Part shown: one piece after another, positions 25,566-33,826 of the stretch | Numbering within the stretch: the stretch's first letter is position 1 | Layout of the letters: every line of letters starts with the position of its first letter | Assembly (NCBI RefSeq): GCF_004340685.1 | Contig: NZ_SLUN01000022.1 | Location: forward strand, 1-64,000 | Length of the DNA stretch: 64,000 bases | Direction of reading: 5' to 3' | Origin: Hydrogenispora ethanolica | Lineage (GTDB): Bacteria; Bacillota; UBA4882; UBA8346 | Position numbers and translations under genes: made by a program | The notes under the pieces: model-generated | What the model saw: only the letters and a program-made list of their open reading frames with translations | What the model was told of the DNA's origin: nothing | Database searches by the model: none

Positions 25566-25593
25566 TTACAGATGACCAAATTTTTGTTACAAT
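25566..25593 (+). promoter_or_regulatory. Possible promoter for the sigma/anti-sigma pair
   Basis: TTACAG (25566-25571), a 16-base spacer and TACAAT (25588-25593) lie 42 bases before the sigma start. It is a moderate sigma-A match, and no ECF-type AAC/CGT element is obvious. Confidence 0.35.
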
Positions 25594-25634
25594 AGAATCA
25601 ACCAAGAATGATTCTGAAAAAGAAGGTGACCTAG

Positions 25635-26234
25635 GTGAATACGACGACAATCCAACGAATTGCCACGACTCACCAAACCGCCGATCGGATGGCGGTCTTT
25701 GAAGACTTGGTCCGAACCTATGAGAAGCCTTTGTTTCAATTCGCCTTCAGACTTTCCGGCAATCACCATGAGGCTCAGGATCTGTTGCAAGAAAGTTTGT
25801 ACCGCGCTTATAAATCATTTGCGAAATTTGAAGAAGGAACTGCTTTTGACCGGTGGTTGTACCAGATCATTCACAACCTTTATATCGACCATTACCGGAA
25901 AAAGAAGAATCGTCCGGTCGTCGCCTCCATTGATGAGCCATTGCCGCATCTGGAGAATGAAAAAACGATTGAGATTCCCGATTGGACGGCCAATCCCGAG
26001 GAAGAAGCGATGCGGGGCGAATTGGGACGGCAGATTCAACGCGGTCTGAATGAATTGCCGTCGGAATACCGTTCCGCGGTCATTCTCTGTGATATTCAAG
26101 GTTTATCCTATGAAGAAATCGCGCAAATCTTAGGGATTTCGATTGGGACGGTCCGTTCGCGGATTCATCGCGGCCGGAAGATACTCCGCCGTATCTTGCT
26201 TCCCTATCTGCGAGGGATGGAGGTTGAACATTGA
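25635..26234 (+). CDS. ECF RNA polymerase sigma factor (SigW/RpoE-like)
   Basis: A 199-residue sigma-70 family factor. Region 2 spans about 22-95, with the core-binding segment DLLQESLYRAYKSF and WLYQIIHNLYIDHYRKKK. Region 4 spans about 135-190, with the helix-turn-helix LSYEEIAQILGISIGTVRSR. Its GTG start lies five bases after GAAGGTGA. The stop overlaps the anti-sigma start by four bases, so stoichiometric translation is expected. Target promoters are unknown; a cell-envelope stress role is inferred from htrA upstream. Confidence 0.93.
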   Translation: MNTTTIQRIATTHQTADRMAVFEDLVRTYEKPLFQFAFRLSGNHHEAQDLLQESLYRAYKSFAKFEEGTAFDRWLYQIIHNLYIDHYRKKKNRPVVASIDEPLPHLENEKTIEIPDWTANPEEEAMRGELGRQIQRGLNELPSEYRSAVILCDIQGLSYEEIAQILGISIGTVRSRIHRGRKILRRILLPYLRGMEVEH

Positions 26235-26692
26235 TGAACTGCCATTACGTTCAGAGCCTAATTTCCGCTTTCATCGATCGCGAACTGGATGCGGATGAAA
26301 AACGGGAGTTGCGCAGACATCTCATATCCTGTTCCGAATGCAACGTCGAATACCAGGATATTCAAAAAATAAAAACTTGTTTGGAAAATCTGATTCCCGA
26401 AAGTTACGATTTTGATCCAATGATCGCGCTGCGTTCTCGGCTGGTCAGCGAGGCCAACGAGTTCATCCCCACTTCCCTTCATCTGCTGTGGTGGGGACGG
26501 CTCGGCTTGGTGGCCGCCGGTTTGCTACTCTTTTTTCTTTCTACTGCAGCTCTATTTCCGTCAGAACCTAACTCCGCTCGTATTGCCCAGCGCCGTCATT
26601 CTTCCAGTCTGGTAAGCCCGGTCTCATACGACCAAAATATCTCGATTGATCATTCGGTTAATATTTATCAAGCCTCTTCCATACTGCCGTAG
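26231..26692 (+). CDS. Zinc-containing anti-sigma factor
   Basis: A 153-residue membrane protein with an N-terminal ZAS/zf-HC2 domain: His30, Cys34 and Cys37 in RRHLISCSEC, with an additional Cys4. One transmembrane helix lies at about 88-107 (GLVAAGLLLFFLS), followed by a short extracytoplasmic tail. It would hold the sigma factor inactive at the membrane until a signal leads to release or proteolysis. It is translationally coupled to the sigma gene. Confidence 0.9.
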   Translation: MMNCHYVQSLISAFIDRELDADEKRELRRHLISCSECNVEYQDIQKIKTCLENLIPESYDFDPMIALRSRLVSEANEFIPTSLHLLWWGRLGLVAAGLLLFFLSTAALFPSEPNSARIAQRRHSSSLVSPVSYDQNISIDHSVNIYQASSILP

Positions 26693-26722
26693 CCATCGCG
26701 ACAACAATTGATTATCCAATAA

Positions 26723-26757
26723 AAAACCCCTTTTCGCGAGGGGTTTTATTTTTTTCG
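26723..26757 (+). terminator. Terminator of the sigma/anti-sigma operon
   Basis: AAAACCCCT (26723-26731) pairs with AGGGGTTTT (26739-26747) around a 7-base loop, followed by ATTTTTTTTC. It is a strong intrinsic terminator 30 bases past the stop. Confidence 0.92.
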
Positions 26758-26856
26758 TTTCACTACACTCCGGTTTCAACTTTGAACTTTTTTCTATTTT
26801 CTACATTTTTTGAAAAAAACTATTTTTCATTGATTCTTTTGAATTTTCGTGCTGAC

Positions 26857-26995
26857 AAATTGATTTTGGATGAATTGAATTGTGGGCATGCAAATTCAAT
26901 TTGCCTGATCGGAATTACAATTTTCATTCTCGCAAATAGCATTTGGATGATCCCATTGCAGTTTGTCTTCTGGCAAATCCATTCCTTTTTGACCC
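26857..26995. repeat. Array D: degenerate 21-bp repeats with AAATTCAATTTG-like core
   Basis: Units begin at 26857, 26892, 26913, 26934, 26955 and 26975: steps of 35, 21, 21, 21 and 20 bases. Cores are AAATTGATTTTG, AAATTCAATTTG, AATTACAATTTT, AAATAGCATTTG and ATTGCAGTTTG, dyad-like around AATT; the last unit is poorly matched. It lies in the convergent gap between the anti-sigma terminator and livF. It is much more diverged than arrays A and B, so its status as the same type of element is less sure. Confidence 0.6.
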
Positions 26996-27030
26996 ACATA
27001 AAAAAGAATACCCTTCAAGAAACCGCTTCG

Positions 27031-27735
27031 TTACTCTCCAAGATAAGCGCGGCGCACCTCGGGATTGGCCGCCAACTCGGAAGCGGCCCCTGCTAAAACG
27101 ATATTGCCGGTCTCCAGGACAAAAGCCCGGCTGGCGATGGACAGTGCCATGTGCGCGTTCTGCTCGACCAGCAAGATGGTAGTTCCGGACTGATTAATCG
27201 CCCGGATAATATTGAAGATCTCCTCCACCAGCATCGGCGCCAACCCCATCGACGGTTCATCCATCAGCATCAGCGTCGGTTTGGCCATCAGAGCCCGGCC
27301 CATCGCCAGCATCTGCTGTTCGCCCCCGCTCAGTGTGGCCGCCAGTTGGTTTTTGCGCTCCTCCAGGCGGGGAAAGCGTTGGAATACCTCTTCGAAACTT
27401 GCTCTGACTCCTTCGCGATCATTCCGGGTGAAGGCCCCCATCTCCAGGTTCTCCATCACGCTCATCCGCGGAAAGACCCGCCGCCCCTCCGGCACGTGGG
27501 CGATCCCCAGGGCCGCGATCTGATGGGGCGGAGTCTTGGTGATATTGCGGCCCTTGAAACTAATGCTGCCTTCGGCAACGGGCACGATTCCCGAGATCGT
27601 ATTCAAGGTCGTGGTTTTACCGGCGCCGTTGGAGCCGATAAGGGCCACAATTTCACCGGTTTTGACATCCAGCGAGATATTGGTCAAGGCGCGAATGGCG
27701 CCGTAGTTTACGGAAAGATTGGTGATTTCCAGCAT
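27031..27735 (-). CDS. livF: Branched-chain amino acid ABC transporter ATPase LivF
   Basis: A 234-residue ATPase of the HAAT family. Walker A is GSNGAGKTT (about 34-42), the signature LSGGEQQMLAMGRAL lies near 137-151, Walker B is LMLMDEPSMGLAP and the switch His follows. The preserved LivF feature is a short C-terminus ending after a VRRAYLGE motif. It is the last gene of the livJHMGF operon, three bases after livG. Confidence 0.95.
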   Translation of the reverse strand: MLEITNLSVNYGAIRALTNISLDVKTGEIVALIGSNGAGKTTTLNTISGIVPVAEGSISFKGRNITKTPPHQIAALGIAHVPEGRRVFPRMSVMENLEMGAFTRNDREGVRASFEEVFQRFPRLEERKNQLAATLSGGEQQMLAMGRALMAKPTLMLMDEPSMGLAPMLVEEIFNIIRAINQSGTTILLVEQNAHMALSIASRAFVLETGNIVLAGAASELAANPEVRRAYLGE

Positions 27736-27738
27736 CCT

Positions 27739-28503
27739 TTAGTTGACCCCTTTTCCAAGATACGCTTCGATGACTTTGCGGTCTTTCCGTACCGTTTCGG
27801 GAGTTCCCTCCGCGATCTTAGCCCCGTAGTCCAACACCACCACCCGGTCGGAAATGTTCATCACAAATTTCATGTCGTGTTCCACCAGAAAAATGGTGAT
27901 CCCCGACTGGCGAATCGACTGCACCAGCTCCATCAGTTCCTTCTTTTCCTGGGGGTTCATTCCGGCGGCCGGCTCATCCAATAAGAGCAGCCGCGGTTTT
28001 AAGGCCAGCGCCCGGGCGATCTCCAAACGGCGTTGCTCGCCATAAGAAAGATTCTTGGCCAACTCGGTTTGTTTCTCCAGTAAACCCACTTGATTCAAGC
28101 ATTGGACCGCCCACTCGGCTAATTCCCGTTCTTCCTTTTGAATCCCGGGCAAGAATTTGAACATGGCTCCGAGGAAATTGACTTTGCCGCAAGTATGGGC
28201 GCCAATCAGCACGTTTTCAAAAACGGTGAGTTCATTAAAGAGATGAATGGTCTGAAAGGTGCGGCCGATCCCCCGCGCCGCCACAGCGTAGGGTTTCAGA
28301 TTGGTAATCTCCCGGCCGTCAAAAATGATCTTGCCGCGAGTCGGGTTATAAATGCCGGAGATGAGGTTGAAAATGGTCGACTTCCCCGCTCCGTTCGGCC
28401 CGATCAGCGAAAGAATCTCCGCCTTCTGAATCTCCATGCTGAAATGATTCACCGCAATCAAGCCGCCGAAATGAATCGAAATATCTTCCAATTTGAGTAC
28501 CAT
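27739..28503 (-). CDS. livG: Branched-chain amino acid ABC transporter ATPase LivG
   Basis: A 254-residue ATPase: Walker A GPNGAGKST (about 36-44), signature LSYGEQRRLEIARAL (about 150-164), Walker B LLLLDEPAAGMNP and a C-terminal VIEAYLGKG. The AAGMNPQEK after Walker B and the longer middle region are typical of LivG rather than LivF. It lies six bases after livM. With LivF it forms the cytoplasmic heterodimer of the importer. Confidence 0.95.
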   Translation of the reverse strand: MVLKLEDISIHFGGLIAVNHFSMEIQKAEILSLIGPNGAGKSTIFNLISGIYNPTRGKIIFDGREITNLKPYAVAARGIGRTFQTIHLFNELTVFENVLIGAHTCGKVNFLGAMFKFLPGIQKEERELAEWAVQCLNQVGLLEKQTELAKNLSYGEQRRLEIARALALKPRLLLLDEPAAGMNPQEKKELMELVQSIRQSGITIFLVEHDMKFVMNISDRVVVLDYGAKIAEGTPETVRKDRKVIEAYLGKGVN

Positions 28504-28509
28504 TGTCGC

Positions 28510-29412
28510 TTATCTCCCCCCGGCCGGAAGTTTGCCCATTGCTTTCCAGACCAAACGCCGGAAACTCACTCCGCCCAATAGACCGTTGGGCCGGAAAATC
28601 ATCATGAAAACCAACAAAGCCCCGTAGACCAGCATCCGGTATTGCTGCATAAACCGCAGGAACTCCGGTGCGACCGTCAAAACGGACGCGCCCAGAACGG
28701 TCCCGGGAATGCTCCCCAACCCGCCGAGAACGACCATGTTTAAAATATCCACCGATTTCAAAAAGGCAAAATCCGATGGATTGATATAGGCGATGAAGTG
28801 TGCGTAAAATGCTCCGCCGACTCCGGCGAAGAAAGCACCGATGGCAAAGGCTTGAATCTTGTAACGGGTGGCATTGATCCCCATCGCCTCGGCGGCGATC
28901 TCATCCTCGCGAATGGCTTGCAAAGCGCGGCCAAAGCGGGAATTTTGAATAAAGCACATGGCGGCGATGGTCAGAATGGCGATCGCCCATACGTATATCG
29001 GCAACGGGATCGGCGTGTTCGGCAGAGGTACGGATAGGCCGAGCGCCCGGTTGGTAATGTCCAAATTTAAGAAGACCACTTTGATGATTTCGGCGAAACC
29101 CAGCGTGGCGATGGCCAGATAATCCCCGGAGAGCCGCAGGGTCGGAAATCCGATGAGGACGCCGAAACAAGCGGCGATGAGACCGGAGGCGACAATGTTG
29201 AGGCTAAAAGGAATCCCCAACTTAATAGTCAAAATTGCACTGCTGAAAGCGCCGATGCTCAAAAACGCCGCATGCCCCAGGGACAATTGTCCGGTAAGGC
29301 CGGTAATCAGGTTCAACCCGAGCGCCAGAATGATCGCGATTCCGATGTTGACCAGGATCTGCAAGATATACGGATCGATCCAATTCAATGAAGCCTGTAG
29401 TAGTTCTCCCAC
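28510..29412 (-). CDS. livM: Branched-chain amino acid ABC transporter permease LivM
   Basis: A 300-residue integral membrane protein with about eight to ten helices. The family segments LALGLNLITGLTGQLSLGHAA (here split by no gap) and a later coupling-helix region REDEIAAEAMGIN are visible, the latter contacting the ATPases. The C-terminus ends in the usual RPNGLLGG motif. It is nine bases after livH. Confidence 0.94.
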   Translation of the reverse strand: MGELLQASLNWIDPYILQILVNIGIAIILALGLNLITGLTGQLSLGHAAFLSIGAFSSAILTIKLGIPFSLNIVASGLIAACFGVLIGFPTLRLSGDYLAIATLGFAEIIKVVFLNLDITNRALGLSVPLPNTPIPLPIYVWAIAILTIAAMCFIQNSRFGRALQAIREDEIAAEAMGINATRYKIQAFAIGAFFAGVGGAFYAHFIAYINPSDFAFLKSVDILNMVVLGGLGSIPGTVLGASVLTVAPEFLRFMQQYRMLVYGALLVFMMIFRPNGLLGGVSFRRLVWKAMGKLPAGGR

Positions 29413-29421
29413 ACCGACTAC

Positions 29422-30297
29422 CTACACTTTCTTTTGTATCTTGAGCCCGAAGAATCCAGTCGGTTTGATAAAAAGCACCAAAACCAATATGGCGAAAGCA
29501 ATCGCATCCCGGAACGAAGAAAAACCGGCCGCTACGCCAAAGACTTCGGCGACTCCCAGAAATACTCCGCCGAGCATCGCGCCGGGAATGGAGCCGATCC
29601 CGCCCAGCACGGCCGCTGCGAAGGCTTTTAAACCGGCCATTAAACCCATATTCCAGTTCACCGCGTTAAAATACAAGCCGACCAGGACTCCGCCGGCTGC
29701 CGCCAGCGAAGACCCTAACGCAAAGGTGAACGAGATGATCCAATTCACATTGATGCCCATCAAAGCCGCAGTGTTATAATCCTGCGAGGTGGCGCGCATT
29801 GCTTTGCCGAGTTTGGTCTTGTGGACGATAAACTCCAGCGCCAACATGAGGAAGGAAGAGACTCCGAAGATTAATAACTGCAAAGAAGAAACCGTGGCCG
29901 AACCGATTTTGAACTGAGTGACGGGGAAGCTGTTATCGGGGAAACCTTTGGCGTCTGCCCCAAACAGCAACAGGGCCAACGTGGACAAAAAGATCGACAC
30001 GCCGATCGCCGAGATCAGCGCCGACAGCCGGCCGGACTTGCGCAGCGGCCGGTAAGCGACGAACTCGATGATGACTCCTAGAAGCATACAAAAGGCCATG
30101 GCCAGAATCATCGCCACGAAGATATTAAGCTGGAATACCGTAACCAGGAGCAGTGCGAAAAATGCCCCCATCATAAAGATCTCGCCGTGCGCAAAATTGA
30201 TTAGCTGGATGATGCCGTAGACCATGGTATAACCCAAGGCGATCAAAGCATAGGTAAAACCAAGGGTAAGGCCATTGATTAACTGCTGCCAGAACAT
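29422..30297 (-). CDS. livH: Branched-chain amino acid ABC transporter permease LivH
   Basis: A 291-residue permease with about eight helices. Conserved features are the N-terminal NGLTLGFTYALIALGYTMV, YGIIQLINFAHGE, the coupling region RATSQDYNTAALMGIN, and the late GGIGSIPGAMLGG. It is the first membrane subunit gene, separated from livJ by 73 bases that contain a hairpin. Confidence 0.95.
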   Translation of the reverse strand: MFWQQLINGLTLGFTYALIALGYTMVYGIIQLINFAHGEIFMMGAFFALLLVTVFQLNIFVAMILAMAFCMLLGVIIEFVAYRPLRKSGRLSALISAIGVSIFLSTLALLLFGADAKGFPDNSFPVTQFKIGSATVSSLQLLIFGVSSFLMLALEFIVHKTKLGKAMRATSQDYNTAALMGINVNWIISFTFALGSSLAAAGGVLVGLYFNAVNWNMGLMAGLKAFAAAVLGGIGSIPGAMLGGVFLGVAEVFGVAAGFSSFRDAIAFAILVLVLFIKPTGFFGLKIQKKV

Positions 30298-30323
30298 AAA
30301 GCTCCTCCTTACACGCTGACAAA

Positions 30324-30354
30324 ACCACCGACCACCACTCGCGGGGTCGGTGGT
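30324..30354 (-). terminator. Hairpin between livJ and livH (partial terminator or RNA stabiliser)
   Basis: A perfect 10-bp GC-rich stem (30345-30354 with 30324-30333) has an 11-base loop and is followed on the - strand by only TTTTG. In this position it likely lowers expression of the permease and ATPase genes relative to the binding protein. Confidence 0.7.
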
Positions 30355-30370
30355 CTTGCTTCACCCTTGT

Positions 30371-31528
30371 TTATTTTATGCTTACCGGGACTTTGGCCTT
30401 TAAGGCGTACTGACCATTTTTGACTTCTAAAAGATATACCGGGCTCTTGACCGGCTCTTGGTTAGCCTGGAAGGTGATGGTTCCGGAAACCCCCTTAAAG
30501 TTCTTGGTCCTGGCGACCTCGTTCCGGAACTTGGTGGGAACATTGCTCTTCGCGCGCTTCATGGCTTCGGCAAGAATCATGACCGCATCGTAACCCTGGG
30601 TCTCGAACAGGCCAGGAACTTGCCCTTTGTTTTGGGCTTTAAATTCCTGAATGAATTTGGCAGTCTCCGGGGTGGGCTGCTCGGGAGAGAAGCCTACGTA
30701 AACCATGCTGCCTTCAATGGCGGCACCGCCCAGACTGATTAAGGTCGGCGAATAAAGGCCGTCGCCACCGAACAAGCAGATTTTCAGCCCCTGTTTACGG
30801 GCTTCCTTCATGATGAGCGCGCCTTCGGTATAATAGCCGGAAAAGAAGATGATGTCCGGATTCTTCGCTTTGATATTGGTGATTTGGGCGCTAAAATCCT
30901 TATCGCCGTCTTTTACCTTCTCTTCGGTAATGATTTCGAGACTCTTCCCTTTGACGGCATTCTTGAAGACTTGCGTCAAGCCTACGCTGTAATCATTGTT
31001 GTCGGATGTAATCACCGCCACTTTTTTGTAGCCGAGGTTTTTGGTGAAGTAATCAACCAACGCCGGGACAGCCACGGTATCAAGCAGGGTATCCCGGAAG
31101 ATGTATTTACCAAGTTCCACTACACCGGTGCCGGTGGCTCCGGCGGAAAGCAACACTACCCGATTGCGCTCACAGATCGGTGCGGCCACTTTGGTAATGC
31201 CGGTCGTCGGGTCGCCGACAATAGCCGCCACTTTATCGCGGCTGATGAATTTTTGCACGATGGAAGCGGCCTCTTGCTTATCGCCACGATTATCCGCTTC
31301 GACGATAACGATCTTCGCCTGATTAACCCCGCCTGATTTGTTGATCTTTTCAGCGGCCATTTTCATGCCCAACAGAGTCGGCTGTCCGTACATGGCCACA
31401 TCTCCAGTGAGAGCGCCCAAAAAGCCGATTTTGACGACGCTTTCTTTGGTTTGGCCGATCCCGGCAACCATTAAAAAGATAAGTACCGCGACGAGAAGAA
31501 AGACCCCGCTTTTTCTCAAGTTCATCAA
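30371..31528 (-). CDS. livJ: Branched-chain amino acid-binding protein LivJ/LivK
   Basis: The 385-residue solute-binding subunit. A signal peptide of about 26 residues is followed by the periplasmic-binding type 1 fold, with the family start VVKIGFLGALTGDVAMYGQP and the ligand-loop regions GDPTTGITKVAAPI and SAGATGTG. No lipobox Cys follows the signal core (AGIGQTKES), unlike lipoprotein versions in monoderm Bacillota. GGGGG lies 7 to 10 bases before TTG 31528 and ATG 31525. It is the first gene of the operon. Substrate is assigned by family; amides or other amino acids are possible. Confidence 0.92.
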   Translation of the reverse strand: MMNLRKSGVFLLVAVLIFLMVAGIGQTKESVVKIGFLGALTGDVAMYGQPTLLGMKMAAEKINKSGGVNQAKIVIVEADNRGDKQEAASIVQKFISRDKVAAIVGDPTTGITKVAAPICERNRVVLLSAGATGTGVVELGKYIFRDTLLDTVAVPALVDYFTKNLGYKKVAVITSDNNDYSVGLTQVFKNAVKGKSLEIITEEKVKDGDKDFSAQITNIKAKNPDIIFFSGYYTEGALIMKEARKQGLKICLFGGDGLYSPTLISLGGAAIEGSMVYVGFSPEQPTPETAKFIQEFKAQNKGQVPGLFETQGYDAVMILAEAMKRAKSNVPTKFRNEVARTKNFKGVSGTITFQANQEPVKSPVYLLEVKNGQYALKAKVPVSIK

Positions 31529-31569
31529 TGTTCAGCCCCCTCATGATTATTTTAATATAGGAAACAAAC

Positions 31570-31950
31570 GATATTTTGTGGAGATTCTACAAGCTTTAAA
31601 AAAACCCTCTTGATTGGACAGTTTGATCGAGTCGATTTTTATAAAACTGTAATTTTGAGTCGCTTGGGATAGATTCGAAACTTTCTTTAAAGCCCTGATA
31701 TTCCACAATGTAAAAGAATTATTCAATCAATGCAAATATCAAGGTATTTCATAAATATTAATTGTAATGGAATAAATCTCAATTCTTTGAGCAGGATTAT
31801 GGTAATTGCGACAATATCCATAATTTCTTGGTCCAAAGTTGTAATGATTTTCGATTATGGTATTTCAACAGATCTTTATAGTATTAAATCATTTTGCCAT
31901 GCACGTGACGCTATTTGTTCATTGTTCCTTCATACAATAATATCGGGGGT
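31570..31950. other. AT-rich divergent intergenic region
   Basis: Between livJ and the orphan gene at 31957. No convincing open frame, riboswitch or hairpin is seen. It presumably holds the two divergent promoters, but several AT-rich candidates exist and none stands out. Confidence 0.45.
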
Positions 31951-31956
31951 GATTCC

Positions 31957-32262
31957 ATGAGTACTGCACTATCAGTAATCAGCAGTATTGAAAGGCTTTC
32001 CCAATCCATAGCGGCTTTATTAGGAAATACTGCGGCTTTTCCCGCATTCCGAACCACGCTGATTACAACTTTTGAATTGATTAAAGGCGCTGTTCGTGAG
32101 CTTCCAGTACGATTTTTCAGGCAACAGGAAATCTTGCAAGTTCTTAATCAAGCCGAAACCATTGTCAGTGGCGCTCTCGCCATTACAATCCAGGAACTGA
32201 ATACCATCCTGGGATTGTTGCAATTGGCGACACTCAAAGTGACTGTCTTTACCGATCCCTGA
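31957..32262 (+). CDS. Orphan small helical protein of unknown function
   Basis: A 101-residue protein starting MSTALSVISSIERL, with a clear GGGGGTGAT site five bases upstream. It is predicted to be mostly helical and amphipathic, rich in Leu, Ile, Thr and Ala, has no cysteine, and no helix is hydrophobic enough to be a sure membrane segment. It stands alone between the liv operon and pyrE and ends before a strong terminator. I do not recognise the family. The good ribosome site and terminator argue that it is a real gene. Confidence 0.65.
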   Translation: MSTALSVISSIERLSQSIAALLGNTAAFPAFRTTLITTFELIKGAVRELPVRFFRQQEILQVLNQAETIVSGALAITIQELNTILGLLQLATLKVTVFTDP

Positions 32263-32284
32263 ACCAATCAGAATGCACGCAAAC

Positions 32285-32322
32285 AAAAGACTGTCGGCCT
32301 ACGGCTGACAGTCTTTTGCCAT
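32285..32322. terminator. Bidirectional terminator between the orphan gene and pyrE
   Basis: AAAAGACTGTC (32285-32295) pairs perfectly with GACAGTCTTTT (32307-32317), giving T-tracts on both strands. It serves the convergent genes on either side. Confidence 0.9.
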
Positions 32323-32329
32323 TTGGGCC

Positions 32330-32998
32330 TTAAACCCCATATTCCCGCAGGTATTCCTCGATCCGCAATTTCATGGCATCATCAATGATCACCTTGCCAT
32401 CGACCTCCCGGTTGTGCAGGTAACCGATAATTTCATCGATGGTTACAATCGCGTGCGTTTTGATTCCGAACGCCTCTTCCAACTCTTGCAGCGCGGTCTG
32501 GTGTCCGGTTCCGCGTTCCCGGCGGTCCACGGAGACCACCAGTGAAGTGATATTGACGGCGGCCACCGAATGTAAAAGCTGCCAGCTTTCCCGGACGGAA
32601 GTACCCGCTGTGATGACATCCTCGATGATTAAGACCCGATCCCCGTTATTCGGCTGCCAGCCGACGATTCCCCCACCTTCCCCATGATCTTTTTGTTCTT
32701 TTCGATTAAAACAATACGGTACGTCCCACTGATATTGATGGTATAAGGAAACAGCGGTGGTGACCGCCAACGGAATCCCTTTATAAGCGGGGCCGTAAAG
32801 CACGTCAAAATTCCGTCCCGCCTGATGCATGATGCACTCCGCATAAAACCGGCCCAACTTCGCGATCTGGGCGCCGGTTTTATAATTGCCGGTATTCACA
32901 AAATAAGGGGTGCGGCGTCCGCTTTTGGTCACAAAATCGCCGAAGGTTAAAACATTGGAGCGGATCATAAATTCGATAAATTCCTTTTTGTAGTCCAT
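32330..32998 (-). CDS. pyrE: Orotate phosphoribosyltransferase
   Basis: Joins orotate and PRPP to give OMP in pyrimidine synthesis. The PRPP-binding motif RVLIIEDVITAGTS and the catalytic-loop region with KEQKDHGEGG are clear. The frame is open to 33073, but ATG 32998 has AAGGAG seven bases upstream and gives the normal 222-residue protein MDYKKEF. No other pyr genes are adjacent and no PyrR site was identified. Confidence 0.94.
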   Translation of the reverse strand: MDYKKEFIEFMIRSNVLTFGDFVTKSGRRTPYFVNTGNYKTGAQIAKLGRFYAECIMHQAGRNFDVLYGPAYKGIPLAVTTAVSLYHQYQWDVPYCFNRKEQKDHGEGGGIVGWQPNNGDRVLIIEDVITAGTSVRESWQLLHSVAAVNITSLVVSVDRRERGTGHQTALQELEEAFGIKTHAIVTIDEIIGYLHNREVDGKVIIDDAMKLRIEEYLREYGV

Positions 32999-33069
32999 CT
33001 TTGGTCTCCTTATCAGAATGTTGTGTTTGAAGGCCTTTTTAAGCCGATCTCCGTTTCCGGCGAAAGGAA

Positions 33070-33729
33070 TCAAATGCGCCCGCTCAGGAGAGCCCCCAGT
33101 TCCGAAACAGAACCCGCTATCCCCGTCGGATGCGCGGCTGTCAATTCTTCCATGGTCCCATAACCGTATGCCACCGCTATCGAAGCAATACCGTGATTCC
33201 TGGCTCCGATTATGTCATGTTCCCGGTCACCCACCATGACGACCTTGGAACGGTCCGGGCTTTCCAATGATTTCAGGAGCTCCGCAATGACCTCCGTTTT
33301 GGTCGACCGGGTTCCATCCAGGTTGCTGCCGATGATGTGCTCGAAGAAATGGGCCAGGCCGAAATGGGATAGAATCCGTTCGCTATAGACGGTCGGTTTG
33401 GAAGTAGCCACGCTTAACCGGAGGTTCTGGCGTTGTAAGTCAGCCAGCAATTCGAGGATTCCTGGGTACACGGTGTTTTCAAACAGGCCGGACACTCCGA
33501 AATACTCGCGGTAAAACTGCACCGCCTGCCAGGCGGTTTGAGCATCCAATCCGTAATACTTTTCAAAGGACTCCTGGAGTGGCGGACCGATGAAACGGAG
33601 CAACCGTTCCCGGTCGTTCGCGATAATTCCCAGTTTCGACAGGGCATAACAGATTGAATTGACGATTCCTTCGGCCGGATCGGTCAAAGTGCCGTCGAGA
33701 TCGAAAAAAACTTCCTGATAAGCTGTCAT
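33070..33729 (-). CDS. HAD-family hydrolase (phosphoglycolate phosphatase-like)
   Basis: A 219-residue phosphatase with the four HAD motifs: FFDLDGTLTD near residue 8 (nucleophile Asp), the Thr/Ser region ATSKP, a Lys (STKTEV) and VMVGDREHDIIGARN. The helical cap between motifs I and II indicates subfamily IA, as in Gph or pyrophosphatase PpaX. The start at 33729, with AGAGG upstream, replaces a longer open frame to 33771. Substrate cannot be told from sequence. It precedes pyrE by 71 bases. Confidence 0.88.
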   Translation of the reverse strand: MTAYQEVFFDLDGTLTDPAEGIVNSICYALSKLGIIANDRERLLRFIGPPLQESFEKYYGLDAQTAWQAVQFYREYFGVSGLFENTVYPGILELLADLQRQNLRLSVATSKPTVYSERILSHFGLAHFFEHIIGSNLDGTRSTKTEVIAELLKSLESPDRSKVVMVGDREHDIIGARNHGIASIAVAYGYGTMEELTAAHPTGIAGSVSELGALLSGRI

Positions 33730-33826
33730 ATTTTCCTCTTTGCTTCCCAGTTGCGCGGGGCGGATCAACATATTTTCATTCCAATATAAGCTATCCCGGA
33801 ATGATTTTCAAGCCCCAACCGCAAGT

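Noticed and set aside
26782-27096. 104-codon open frame rich in Phe, Ile and Leu
   Set aside because: It crosses array D and runs into the livF 3' end, has no ribosome site, and its composition reflects AT-rich DNA.
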